Shown: positions 9,061-16,025 of the stretch, in pieces
How the letters are laid out: each line of letters starts with the position of its first letter
Position numbering within the stretch: the stretch's first letter is position 1
NCBI GenBank assembly: GCA_035369845.1
Contig: DAOOVD010000050.1
Location: 1-17,804, forward strand
Length of the DNA: 17,804 nucleotides
Direction: 5' to 3'
Origin: DAOOVD01 sp035369845
GTDB lineage: Bacteria; Bacillota; Desulfotomaculia; Desulfotomaculales; Pelotomaculaceae
The notes under the pieces: model-generated
The model's input: the letters and a program-made list of their open reading frames with translations, nothing else
What the model was told of the DNA's origin: nothing
The model's database searches: none
Translations under genes and position numbers: made by a program

Positions 9061-9891
9061 ATGGACAAAATTGCGGAGCTTAAAAAAAAGGCCAACCAGA
9101 TCCGGAAACATATCATCAGAATGACCTGCGCCGCCGGTTCGGGGCATCCGGGAGGCTCCCTGTCGGCTGCCGATATCGTGACGGCGCTTTATTTTCACGA
9201 AATGCGCCTGGACCCGTCCCGGCCCAAATGGCCGGACCGCGACCGGTTTGTTTTGTCCAAGGGCCACGCCGCTCCCTTGCTTTACAGCGCGCTTGCCGAG
9301 CGGGGGTTTTTCCCGCCGGAGGAACTGCTCACCCTACGCAAACTGGGAAGCAGGCTGCAGGGTCACCCCGACATGCGCAAGCTCCCCGGGGTGGAAATTT
9401 CGACCGGTTCGCTCGGCCAGGGCCTTTCCGCGGCGAACGGCATGGCCCTGGCGGCAAAGCTGGACGCAAAAGACTACCGTGTCTACGTGCTGATGGGGGA
9501 CGGAGAAATCCAGGAGGGGCAGGTCTGGGAGGCGGCTATGGCGGCGGCCCACTACAAGCTTGATAATGTGACGGCTTTTCTCGATTACAACGGCTTGCAG
9601 ATAGACGGACCGGTGCGGGAGATAATGTCGCCGGAACCGGTGGCCGGCAAATGGCGCGCTTTCGGCTGGCACGCAATTGAAATTGACGGGCACGACTACA
9701 GGCAGATTCTGGACGCCCTGACCGAGGCCAGGACGGTGAAGGGGAAACCCACCATGGTTGTAGCCGGGACGGTTAAAGGGAAGGGAGTTTCTTTTATGGA
9801 GAACAAGGTGGATTGGCACGGCGTGGCGCCCGGGCCTGACGAAATGGAAAGGGCCCTGGCGGAACTGGATGAAGCGGAGAGTAAGCTGTAA
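9061..9891 (+). CDS. tktA: Transketolase, N-terminal (thiamine diphosphate-binding) subunit
   Basis: With the C-terminal subunit it transfers two-carbon ketol units in the non-oxidative pentose phosphate pathway. The protein has 276 residues, the usual size of the split N-subunit. The thiamine diphosphate motif starts with GDG at 146-148 and ends with N177 (LDYN). The N-terminal histidine regions are present: GSGHPGGSLS near 26-35 and SKGHAAP near 65-71. The start ATG at 9061 follows AGGGGG (9049-9054) by 6 bases. The frame extends upstream to a GTG at 8971, but that would overlap the YitT gene. Directly follows the YitT gene. The C-subunit begins 143 bases later, an unusually wide gap for this pair. 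Confidence 0.95.
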   Translation: MDKIAELKKKANQIRKHIIRMTCAAGSGHPGGSLSAADIVTALYFHEMRLDPSRPKWPDRDRFVLSKGHAAPLLYSALAERGFFPPEELLTLRKLGSRLQGHPDMRKLPGVEISTGSLGQGLSAANGMALAAKLDAKDYRVYVLMGDGEIQEGQVWEAAMAAAHYKLDNVTAFLDYNGLQIDGPVREIMSPEPVAGKWRAFGWHAIEIDGHDYRQILDALTEARTVKGKPTMVVAGTVKGKGVSFMENKVDWHGVAPGPDEMERALAELDEAESKL

Positions 9892-9908
9892 AAAGGGCTT
9901 AGCGCAGG

Positions 9909-10022
9909 GTGAAACAGGACGTAAGGGTGTCTGTGGACTGCCGTAAAAAGCAGGAGTGGGCGGTGACAAGGCACTGTCGCAAATTCGGCAAAATGAGCGC
10001 TGACAAGGCGCTGGGTTGGTGA
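9909..10022 (+). CDS. Possible 37-residue small protein or leader peptide between transketolase subunits
   Basis: A GTG at 9909 opens a 37-codon frame ending at TGA 10020-10022, the stop falling inside the ribosome site (GAGGAGG, 10021-10027) of the next gene. The peptide is basic (many Arg and Lys, two Cys) and has no signal or membrane segment. An AAGGG lies 11 bases before the GTG, a poor spacing. An open frame this short is expected by chance in GC-rich DNA, so the support is the overlap arrangement and the unusual gap only. No family is recognised. Confidence 0.2.
   Translation: MKQDVRVSVDCRKKQEWAVTRHCRKFGKMSADKALGW
9964..10009 (+). repeat. Direct repeat TGACAAGGC between the transketolase genes
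   Basis: TGACAAGGC occurs at 9964-9972 and 10001-10009. The similarity extends 4 bases further with one change (aCTG/GCTG). The copies lie in different reading frames, so this is a DNA-level repeat. Possibly a duplication remnant. Confidence 0.4.
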
Positions 10023-10034
10023 GGAGGAATGGTT

Positions 10035-10976
10035 TTGAGTAATAAAATGGCCACCCGTGATGCTTACGGTAAAGCGCTGCTTGACCTGGGGCGGGAGAAC
10101 CCGGATGTGGTGGCGCTGGACGCCGACCTGGCCAAGTCGACTAAATCCCTTGAATTCGGCAAGGCTTTTCCGAATCGTTTTTTCGACATGGGCGTGGCGG
10201 AGGCGAATATGATCGGGACTGCCGCCGGCCTGGCCGCCGCCGGCAAGATTCCCTTTTGCAGTTCTTTTGCCGTGTTTGCCTCGGGACGGGCTTTTGACCA
10301 GGTGCGCAACAGCGTTGCCTACTCTGCTCAGAATGTTAAAATTGGAGCGAGTCATGCCGGGATTACCGTGGGCGAGGACGGGGGATCGCACCAGTCAGTG
10401 GAGGATATCGCCCTCATGCGGGCGCTGCCCAACATGACCGTTTTCGTTCCGGCGGACGCCGTCGAGACGGCCGGGGCAGTAAGAGCTGCGGCGGCTATCA
10501 ACGGTCCGGTTTACATCCGCCTGGGCAGAATGGCCGTACCGGTTCTTCACGAAGACGGCTTCGAGTTTGTTCCCGGCAAGGCGGTTACGCTCAGAGACGG
10601 CCTGGATGCCGCCTTGATTGCAACGGGTATCATGGTTGCGACGGCATTGCAGGCTGCCGACATGCTGGCCGCAAAGGGAATCAAAGTGCGGGTGCTTGAT
10701 GTGCATACGATCAAGCCGCTGGACGTTGAGGCTGTGATAAAGGCGGCCGTCGAGACAGGCGCGCTGGTTACCGCCGAAGAGCACAGCGTCATCGGCGGAC
10801 TGGGCAGCGCGGTGGCCGAGGTGCTTGTTGAAAACTACCCCGTGCCGATGAAACGGGTGGGCATAGCGGACAGGTTCGGCGAGTCGGGAGCACCGGCCGA
10901 ACTGCTCGAAAAACACGGTTTGACTGCTGGAGCCCTGGCGGATGCCGTTAGAGAAGTGATTGGCAGAAAAGGGTAA
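10035..10976 (+). CDS. tktB: Transketolase, C-terminal subunit
   Basis: Partner of the N-subunit; carries the pyrimidine-binding and C-terminal domains of transketolase. About 313 residues. The catalytic glutamate that activates the thiamine ring lies in DMGVAEANM (E56, counting from the TTG). GASHAGITVGEDGGSHQ, near 102-118, is the family's substrate-binding loop. The C-terminal domain fills about 190-313. Start choice: an ATG at 10029 is only one base from GAGGAGG (10021-10027), whereas TTG at 10035 is 7 bases away and in frame, so TTG is preferred. The ATG would add two residues. A new promoter follows after the stop at 10976, so this ends the YitT-transketolase unit. Confidence 0.94.
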   Translation: MSNKMATRDAYGKALLDLGRENPDVVALDADLAKSTKSLEFGKAFPNRFFDMGVAEANMIGTAAGLAAAGKIPFCSSFAVFASGRAFDQVRNSVAYSAQNVKIGASHAGITVGEDGGSHQSVEDIALMRALPNMTVFVPADAVETAGAVRAAAAINGPVYIRLGRMAVPVLHEDGFEFVPGKAVTLRDGLDAALIATGIMVATALQAADMLAAKGIKVRVLDVHTIKPLDVEAVIKAAVETGALVTAEEHSVIGGLGSAVAEVLVENYPVPMKRVGIADRFGESGAPAELLEKHGLTAGALADAVREVIGRKG

Positions 10977-11003
10977 ATGTTTAACCCCCTGTATATGATA
11001 TTG

Positions 11004-11012
11004 TGGTATAAT
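11004..11012 (+). promoter_or_regulatory. Extended -10 promoter of the heptad-repeat gene
   Basis: TGGTATAAT at 11004-11012 combines a perfect TATAAT with the extended -10 TG. No good -35 is present at the standard distance (TTAACC at 10981-10986 is 20 bases away). Predicted start near 11019, only about 16 bases before the TTG start codon and barely upstream of the AGGAGG at 11021. Confidence 0.55.
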
Positions 11013-11034
11013 TATCCAAAAGGAGGGGTGGAAC

Positions 11035-11463
11035 TTGACTGAAAAGCTGGACCTCATTCTTCAAACGGTAAATACCATGGCGGGGGAACTTGGCGAATTG
11101 CGGCGGGAAGTGTCGGGTGTAGTTCGGGAGCAGGCGTCCATGCGCCAGGAGATCGGGGAAATACGCCAGGAGATGGCGTCCATGCGCCAGGAGCAGGCGT
11201 CCATGCGCCAGGAGATCGGGGAAATACGCCAGGAGATGGCGTCCATGCGCCAGGAGATCAAGGAAATACGCCAGGAGCAGGCGTCCATGCGCCAGGAGAT
11301 GAACCAGATGCAGGCCGCGATTTTTGAACTGCTGGACGGTCAGAAGGAGCTGGTGGCAGGGCAAAAAGAGATCAGCCGGAAGGTGGATCTTTTGGCGGAA
11401 ATGTACGGGAGTCACGAAATTGATATCAGAGCGCTGAAGAAGGCCGCCGGTCTTAAGTATTAG
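11035..11463 (+). CDS. Small heptad-repeat coiled-coil protein of unknown function
   Basis: 142 residues; I do not recognise the family. The start TTG at 11035 is 8 bases after AGGAGG (11021-11026). Residues 1-33 form an amphipathic helix. Residues 34-89 are eight uninterrupted heptads of the types ASMRQE(I/Q/M) and (G/K)EIRQE(M/Q), a textbook long coiled coil with hydrophobic Met/Ile/Ala positions and Arg/Glu surfaces. The C-terminal 50 residues continue helical (KELVAGQKEISRKVDLLAEMYG, split here only for reading) and end in an ALKKAAGLKY tail. There is no signal peptide or membrane segment, so it should be cytoplasmic and oligomeric. It is transcribed alone: promoter at 11004, terminator at 11525. 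It lies between tkt and ftsE, but no role in division can be claimed. Confidence 0.75.
   Translation: MTEKLDLILQTVNTMAGELGELRREVSGVVREQASMRQEIGEIRQEMASMRQEQASMRQEIGEIRQEMASMRQEIKEIRQEQASMRQEMNQMQAAIFELLDGQKELVAGQKEISRKVDLLAEMYGSHEIDIRALKKAAGLKY
11134..11301 (+). repeat. Eight tandem 21-base units encoding heptads
   Basis: Eight in-frame 21-base units fill exactly 168 bases. Type A begins GCGTCCATGCGCCAGGAG and type B begins GRGGAAATACGCCAGGAG or a close variant. The order is A B A A B A B A, so there is a higher-order 63-base period (A B A). Units of one type are near-identical at DNA level, including silent positions, which points to recent duplication rather than only protein-level constraint. 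Confidence 0.9.
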
Positions 11464-11524
11464 CAATTATGCCAAAACGATACTCCTGGATAATACTTGT
11501 GTAATGCTGAATAACGCTCAGATC

Positions 11525-11562
11525 AAGAGTCCTGCCCGTTGCGGGCGGGGCTCTTCATTTTT
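11525..11562 (+). terminator. Strong Rho-independent terminator after the heptad gene
   Basis: AAGAGTCCTGCCCG (11525-11538) pairs with CGGGCGGGGCTCTT (11542-11555) over 14 positions, two of them G-U, around a 3-base loop, followed by CA and TTTTT to 11562. Confidence 0.92.
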
Positions 11563-11710
11563 CGGAACCGGAAGCCGGGAGTTCAGAGCCGGATTGCCGT
11601 TGCGCCGGTGGCTGCGATGTCCGGAACGGGCACGCTTACTGCAATGCGTTTTACTTTTTCTCCTTTTTCAGGGAGGATTCAGCATTCATTCTGTCGAAAT
11701 CTTACACAGC

Positions 11711-11739
11711 TTGTAATAAGGTGTCACAATAGGTTAAAT
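11711..11739 (+). promoter_or_regulatory. Weak candidate promoter of ftsEX
   Basis: In the 261-base stretch between the terminator and ftsE (11563-11823), the best sigma-A candidate is TTGTAA at 11711-11716, a 17-base spacer and TTAAAT at 11734-11739, each matching four of six. I see no gene, repeat or riboswitch in the rest of this stretch. ftsEX must have a promoter here, since the terminator isolates it, but this particular assignment is uncertain. Confidence 0.3.
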
Positions 11740-11823
11740 GCCGGTATTAAATGCTGTTTTAAGGAGTACGCCTCCGCAGAGTTGAACAGCCGAGAATAAT
11801 TGCCGATAAGCGAGGTGCGGCAG

Positions 11824-12510
11824 TTGATCCAGCTTTACAACGTTACCAAAATCTATTCCAACGGAGTCAAGGCCCTTACCGACGTAACCCTGCGCATCCG
11901 CAAAGGGGAATTCGTCTTTCTCGTCGGTCCGAGCGGAGCCGGCAAGTCCACGTTGAACAAGCTGCTGTACCGCGAAGAGCTTCCCACCCGCGGCCAGATT
12001 ATTCTCAACGGGAAGAATGTTATCCGCATGCGCGCCAGGGAAGTTCCCTACCTGCGTCGCAAGATCGGCATGGTATTTCAGGATTTCCGCCTGCTGCCCC
12101 GAAAAACGGTATATGAAAACGTTGCCTTTGCGCTGGAGGTTATCGGCGCTTCGGACCGGGAGATAAAAAGAACGGTTCCGGCGGTGTTGAACATGGTCGG
12201 TCTTGCTGAAAAGGCGGGGGTTTTTCCGGACCACCTGTCGGGCGGGGAGCAGCAGCGGGTTTGCGTGGCCCGCGCCATAGTGAACAACCCCGTTTTGATT
12301 ATCGCCGACGAACCCACCGGCAACCTGGATCCTGAAACATCGTGGGAACTGATGAAGCTGTTTTTGGAAATAAACCGGCGGGGCACGACCATAATCATGG
12401 CGACCCACGCCTGGGAAATCGTCGACGCCATGAAGAAGCGCGTTATAGAGCTTTCGGGCGGGAAGATCGTGCGGGACGAGGAAGAGGGTGCTTACCGTTG
12501 TGAGGCTTAA
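11824..12510 (+). CDS. ftsE: Cell division ATP-binding protein FtsE
   Basis: The ATPase of the FtsEX ABC-type complex, which sits at the membrane and controls a peptidoglycan hydrolase outside rather than transporting a substrate. The protein is 228 residues, the normal size. Walker A is GPSGAGKST at 35-43, the signature is LSGGEQQR at 138-145, Walker B ends in D162-E163, and the H-loop histidine is H195. The start TTG at 11824 is 6 bases after GAGGTG (11812-11817) and gives the usual FtsE N-terminus (MIQLYNVTK). A TTG at 11800 would add eight residues and has no ribosome site. It overlaps the start of ftsX, which indicates translational coupling. Confidence 0.96.
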   Translation: MIQLYNVTKIYSNGVKALTDVTLRIRKGEFVFLVGPSGAGKSTLNKLLYREELPTRGQIILNGKNVIRMRAREVPYLRRKIGMVFQDFRLLPRKTVYENVAFALEVIGASDREIKRTVPAVLNMVGLAEKAGVFPDHLSGGEQQRVCVARAIVNNPVLIIADEPTGNLDPETSWELMKLFLEINRRGTTIIMATHAWEIVDAMKKRVIELSGGKIVRDEEEGAYRCEA

Positions 12511-13387
12511 GACAATCAACTATTACTTTCGCGAGGCTTTTCAATCGATTCTGCGGAACAGCTGGCTTTCAGCGGCTTCCATAGGAGTTGTTGCGGTATC
12601 TCTCCTTATTCTGGGAAGTTCCCTGCTCCTTGTTTTAAACGCCAACAACATTGCGGCCAACCTCGAGTCCAGTGTTGAAATCAGTGTTTTCTTGATGGAC
12701 AAAACCACCCCGGACCAGGTCAGGAATCTTGAAAACAGGATTAAATCAATGCCGGAGGTGGTGCAGGTTCAATTCGTTTCCAAACAGCGGGCGCTGGAAG
12801 AAATGAAAAAGAATTTCGGCGACAGAAGGGATATTTTAGCAGGGCTTGAAGAGAAAAACCCCCTGCCCGATGCCTTCAGGGTCAAGACGCAGACGGTTGA
12901 ACAGGTTGAGCCGCTAGCCCGGCAGTTGGCCGCCCTGCCGCAGGTCGATCAGGTCAGGTACGGGCAGGGTGTGGTGGAGAAGCTCCTGGCTTTGAGCAGG
13001 TGGATGCGGGCCGCCGGCCTCATCACAATGTTTCTTCTGGGTTTGGCGGCGGTTTTTTTAATTGCCACCACCATTCGCCTTTCGGTTTTCGCCCGCCGCA
13101 AGGAAATCGGGATTATGAAGTTTCTCGGGGCCACCAACTGGTTTGTGAGGTTTCCCTTCCTTCTGGAGGGAATGGCCCTTGGCCTGGCCGGCGCCCTGGC
13201 GGCGTCCGCGGTGGTGTATTTCGGTTACATATCACTTATCAACAGCATTCAGGTTTCTCTGCCTTTTTTACAACTCGTCACCGATTTGAACCTGGTTTTG
13301 CCGATCATAGAGAGCCTTCTCATATTGGGGCTGGTCATTGGGGCTCTGGGCAGCCTGATCAGCATACGCAGGTTCCTGAGCGTGTGA
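12488..13387 (+). CDS. ftsX: Cell division protein FtsX
   Basis: The membrane half of FtsEX; its large extracellular loop binds and activates a cell-wall hydrolase. It is 299 residues with the expected four membrane segments: about 29-51, 176-197, 222-246 and 270-292. The extracellular loop lies at about 52-172 (first loop), and the conserved cytoplasmic turn FARRKEIGIMKFLGATNWFVR follows TM2. The start may be GTG at 12488 (23-base overlap with ftsE) or GTG at 12500 (11-base overlap). Both share the GAGGAAGAGGG region at 12478-12487. The second gives a more typical N-terminus. The M23 gene follows within about 46 bases. Confidence 0.95.
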   Translation: MLTVVRLKTINYYFREAFQSILRNSWLSAASIGVVAVSLLILGSSLLLVLNANNIAANLESSVEISVFLMDKTTPDQVRNLENRIKSMPEVVQVQFVSKQRALEEMKKNFGDRRDILAGLEEKNPLPDAFRVKTQTVEQVEPLARQLAALPQVDQVRYGQGVVEKLLALSRWMRAAGLITMFLLGLAAVFLIATTIRLSVFARRKEIGIMKFLGATNWFVRFPFLLEGMALGLAGALAASAVVYFGYISLINSIQVSLPFLQLVTDLNLVLPIIESLLILGLVIGALGSLISIRRFLSV

Positions 13388-13433
13388 ATGTGAACGCGCC
13401 GGGTTGTAACCAAAGATGCGGGGAGGTATGGCT

Positions 13434-14564
13434 TTGTTTTCCGTTAGGATGAGGAAAAAAGCAGTTGTATTGGGTATGGTGCTTGCCCTGTTTGCCTGGG
13501 CGGCCGGCCTGGCCTACGGAGAGGATCTGGAGCAGCAATTGAGGGAGACCCGGGAGCAGCTCAACCAGACGAGAGGCCAGGTGGATCAGGCCAGGGGCGT
13601 GGTTTGGGACTACACGCAGCAGGTTTCGCTTCTCAACAAGTCAATCAGCGAGAAAACCCTTCAACTCAAGGATTTGGAGGCGAATCTCGACCGGTCCGAA
13701 GATGAGTTGAACAAGACCCGGGATGAACTTAAAAATGCCGAAATTAAGCTGAACGAGAGCACTGCTCTTCTTAACAAAAGGATTCGCAATATTTACGAGG
13801 CGGGCAATATAAGCTACCTGGAAGTGCTGCTCGAGGCGAGGGATTTCAATGATTTCGTCAACCGCTTTGAAATGCTCAAACGGATCGTCCAGCAGGACGT
13901 TTCCATCATCGAACAGGTCAAGGCGGATCAGCAGATGCTGAACAACCAAAAAGCAGAACTCGAGGTGCTGCAGGAGAGGCTTGCGGCCATGATAAAGGAA
14001 CAGGAAACGGCGCGGAGGGAACTGACGGAAAAACAAAGTCAAAAAAGCGTTCTCCTCCGTGAAGCCCAGAACAACATGTGGGATCTGGAGGCCGAGGCGG
14101 CGCGGCTTGAGGCCCAGGAACAGGAAATCCTGCGGGAGATTGCCCGCCAGCGCTCCAAGAACCGGCCGCGTTCCGAGGGATCCTTCGCCTGGCCGGTGCC
14201 CGGGTATACGGATATTTCTTCTTATTACGGCAACCGCGTGCACCCTATTTTGGGGACTACCAGGTTTCATAACGGGGTAGACATACCGGCGGATACCGGT
14301 GCTGCCGTGATTGCCGCCCAGGACGGCACCGTCATTGATGTGAGTTACATGAGCGGTTACGGAAACATTGTGATGATCGACCACGGCGGCGGAGTCACCA
14401 CGCTGTACGCGCACCTGTCCGCCCAGTTGGTGGAAAGCGGGCAGGAGGTCAAAAGGGGCGACGCCATAGCCAGGGCCGGCAGCACGGGGCTTTCCACCGG
14501 CCCCCACCTTCACTTTACCGTTATGGTAAACGGCAGTCCGGTCGACCCGATGGGCTATTTCTAG
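13434..14564 (+). CDS. Coiled-coil M23 (LytM) peptidoglycan endopeptidase, EnvC-like
   Basis: A secreted cell-wall hydrolase, by position the likely effector of FtsEX. From TTG 13434 (376 residues), an N-terminal signal or anchor sequence covers about 7-31, ending near AYG/ED. A long coiled coil runs from about 33 to 245, and the M23 domain from about 263 to 374. The zinc and catalytic residues look intact: H279 and D283 in HNGVD, and the HLH pair H358 and H360, with a further His in LYAHLS. In E. coli EnvC the LytM site is degenerate. Start choice: ATG at 13428 is one base from GGGGAGG (13420-13426), while TTG 13434 is 7 bases away. ATG 13416 lies before the ribosome site. A terminator follows at 14623. 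Confidence 0.93.
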   Translation: MFSVRMRKKAVVLGMVLALFAWAAGLAYGEDLEQQLRETREQLNQTRGQVDQARGVVWDYTQQVSLLNKSISEKTLQLKDLEANLDRSEDELNKTRDELKNAEIKLNESTALLNKRIRNIYEAGNISYLEVLLEARDFNDFVNRFEMLKRIVQQDVSIIEQVKADQQMLNNQKAELEVLQERLAAMIKEQETARRELTEKQSQKSVLLREAQNNMWDLEAEAARLEAQEQEILREIARQRSKNRPRSEGSFAWPVPGYTDISSYYGNRVHPILGTTRFHNGVDIPADTGAAVIAAQDGTVIDVSYMSGYGNIVMIDHGGGVTTLYAHLSAQLVESGQEVKRGDAIARAGSTGLSTGPHLHFTVMVNGSPVDPMGYF

Positions 14565-14622
14565 GCAGGCAATTGTTTTTGCGCCATTCCCGCCATTCCC
14601 GGGTATGTTCCATGTATTTCAG

Positions 14623-14658
14623 TGCGACAGGGGCGGGTTCCCGTTGTCGCATTTTTTT
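14623..14658 (+). terminator. Terminator of the ftsEX-M23 unit
   Basis: TGCGACA (14623-14629) pairs perfectly with TGTCGCA (14645-14651). An inner GGG/CCC helix extends it, and a run of seven T follows (14652-14658). It ends the ftsE-ftsX-M23 transcript. Just upstream CGCCATTCC is tandemly duplicated (14582-14590 and 14591-14599), a minor repeat. Confidence 0.92.
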
Positions 14659-14744
14659 ATTAACAGCCCGTCTCGCTTGAGAAAATGCTCTTCATGGCAA
14701 CAGCCCGGGCGGCTGGTAAAAAATCAGGGGGAATAAATACTTTC

Positions 14745-14776
14745 TGGACATGTTTGCCATATTGATGTAGTATAAT
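14745..14776 (+). promoter_or_regulatory. Promoter of the CtpB-like protease gene
   Basis: A perfect -10 TATAAT at 14771-14776. The best -35 candidate is TGGACA at 14745-14750 with a long 20-base spacer, so the -35 is uncertain. It follows the upstream terminator, so the protease and the gene behind it form a separate transcript. The predicted leader is about 30 bases. An AACAGCCCG direct repeat (14662-14670, 14699-14707) lies upstream. Confidence 0.55.
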
Positions 14777-14812
14777 AACGTATGTGACGACCGAACGGAA
14801 GGTGCAATTCAA

Positions 14813-15964
14813 TTGGGGTACGATGATTTCAGGGCCGGGCCGAAAAGCCGCAGGCGGCTCTATGTCCTGGCGGTTCTGGTGCTTGCCCTGTGCCTGGCGT
14901 CGGGGGCCTTCCTGGCGAAAAATTACAAACACTTCGGAAACCTGATCAAGGTTGTTACTCTGATTCGCACCCAGTACCTCTACCCGGTAAATACGGTCCA
15001 GCTTGTGGACGGGGCTATCAAAGGACTTGTGGCCGCGCTCAACGACCCGTATTCGGTCTATCTTGAGCCCAAAACCTTCGCCCAGTTGCAGGAACAAATC
15101 AAGGGAACTTTCGGGGGACTGGGCATTCTGGTGGGAGTCAAGGATAACAATCTGACCGTGGTTCGTTCGTACCAGGGGACGCCGGCGTACAAAGCGGGGA
15201 TTCTGCCCGGTGACGTGATATCAAAAATCGACGAGCGGGACGTCCGGGGTCTGGACCTGGAGACCGCCATAAGCCTGATGCGCGGGCCGGTGGGCTCGGT
15301 GATTAATTTGACCGTGATCAGGCATGGCAGCCCGGAACCGCTGCATTTTCCCCTGGTCAGGGAGCAGATCAGCGTGCCGACTGTGGAGGAACGGGTCCTG
15401 CCCAATACCGGTATAGGCTACATCATATTAAGCCAGTTTACGGAGCGGACGGCCGAGGAGATGAGAGACGCCCTGGCCAGGCTGGGGGATGCGCATGTTA
15501 AAGGAATAATCCTGGATCTCAGGGATAACCCCGGCGGCGAACTCCTGGCCGCGGTAAACGTGGCCAGAAATTTCATCCCCAAAGGGCCCATTGTCCATAT
15601 CGATTACCGGTTGGGCAGCGACCAGTCCTTTAGCTCCGAGGGACGTACCGTCCAGCTTCCCCTCGTCGTAATAATAAACGGCGGGAGCGCCAGCGCTGCC
15701 GAAATCCTGGCCGGGGCGGTCAAGGACAGGGGGGCCGGCACCCTTGTCGGAACAAAAACTTTCGGCAAAGGAATTGTTCAGACCGTCTTTCCCCTCAGTA
15801 ACGGAGCGGGGCTGAAACTGACCACCGCCCGCTATCTGACTCCCGATAAGAAAGACATTCACGAGAAGGGGATCGAGCCGGACGTGGCCGTCCAGCCGTC
15901 GGAAGAACGCTCGCGGGATGTGCAGTTGGAGCGCGCCGTTGAAATCATGAAACAGAAGATCTAG
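14813..15964 (+). CDS. ctpB: Carboxyl-terminal processing protease, S41 family (CtpA/CtpB-like)
   Basis: A membrane-anchored serine protease with a PDZ gate; in Bacillus CtpB cuts SpoIVFA outside the forespore to help activate sigma-K. The protein is 383 residues. A single membrane segment is at about 17-35, a PDZ domain at about 95-180 (GLGILVG to VIRHG), then the protease core. The catalytic Ser-Lys dyad is S294 (second Ser of GGSAS) and K319 (FGKG), with Q323 four residues on; the 25-residue spacing matches CtpB and Prc. The start TTG at 14813 follows GGAAGGTG (14797-14804) by 8 bases. The gene follows the FtsEX block as in B. subtilis. The target is not visible in this sequence. A sporulation role is inference. 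Confidence 0.94.
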   Translation: MGYDDFRAGPKSRRRLYVLAVLVLALCLASGAFLAKNYKHFGNLIKVVTLIRTQYLYPVNTVQLVDGAIKGLVAALNDPYSVYLEPKTFAQLQEQIKGTFGGLGILVGVKDNNLTVVRSYQGTPAYKAGILPGDVISKIDERDVRGLDLETAISLMRGPVGSVINLTVIRHGSPEPLHFPLVREQISVPTVEERVLPNTGIGYIILSQFTERTAEEMRDALARLGDAHVKGIILDLRDNPGGELLAAVNVARNFIPKGPIVHIDYRLGSDQSFSSEGRTVQLPLVVIINGGSASAAEILAGAVKDRGAGTLVGTKTFGKGIVQTVFPLSNGAGLKLTTARYLTPDKKDIHEKGIEPDVAVQPSEERSRDVQLERAVEIMKQKI

Positions 15965-15966
15965 GA

Positions 15967-16006
15967 AAAGGGGGTACACCTTCTTGGAAGGAACGTCCCT
16001 TTATTT
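15967..16006 (+). other. Nested hairpin between the protease and PDZ membrane protein genes
   Basis: AAAGGG (15967-15972) can pair with CCCTTT (15997-16002) around an inner CCTTC-TTG-GAAGG hairpin (15979-15991), followed by ATTT. It starts 3 bases after the stop codon. It could be a weak attenuator that lowers expression of the downstream gene. The stems are short. Confidence 0.3.
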
Positions 16007-16025
16007 AGGATGAGGTGGCGTCGGC

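Noticed and set aside
11134..11301. CRISPR-like array
   Set aside because: The 21-base units are contiguous without spacers and are in-frame heptad codons.
11782..11810. TTGAAC-17-GATAAG as the ftsE promoter
   Set aside because: It would start transcription at or inside the ftsE ribosome site, leaving no usable leader.
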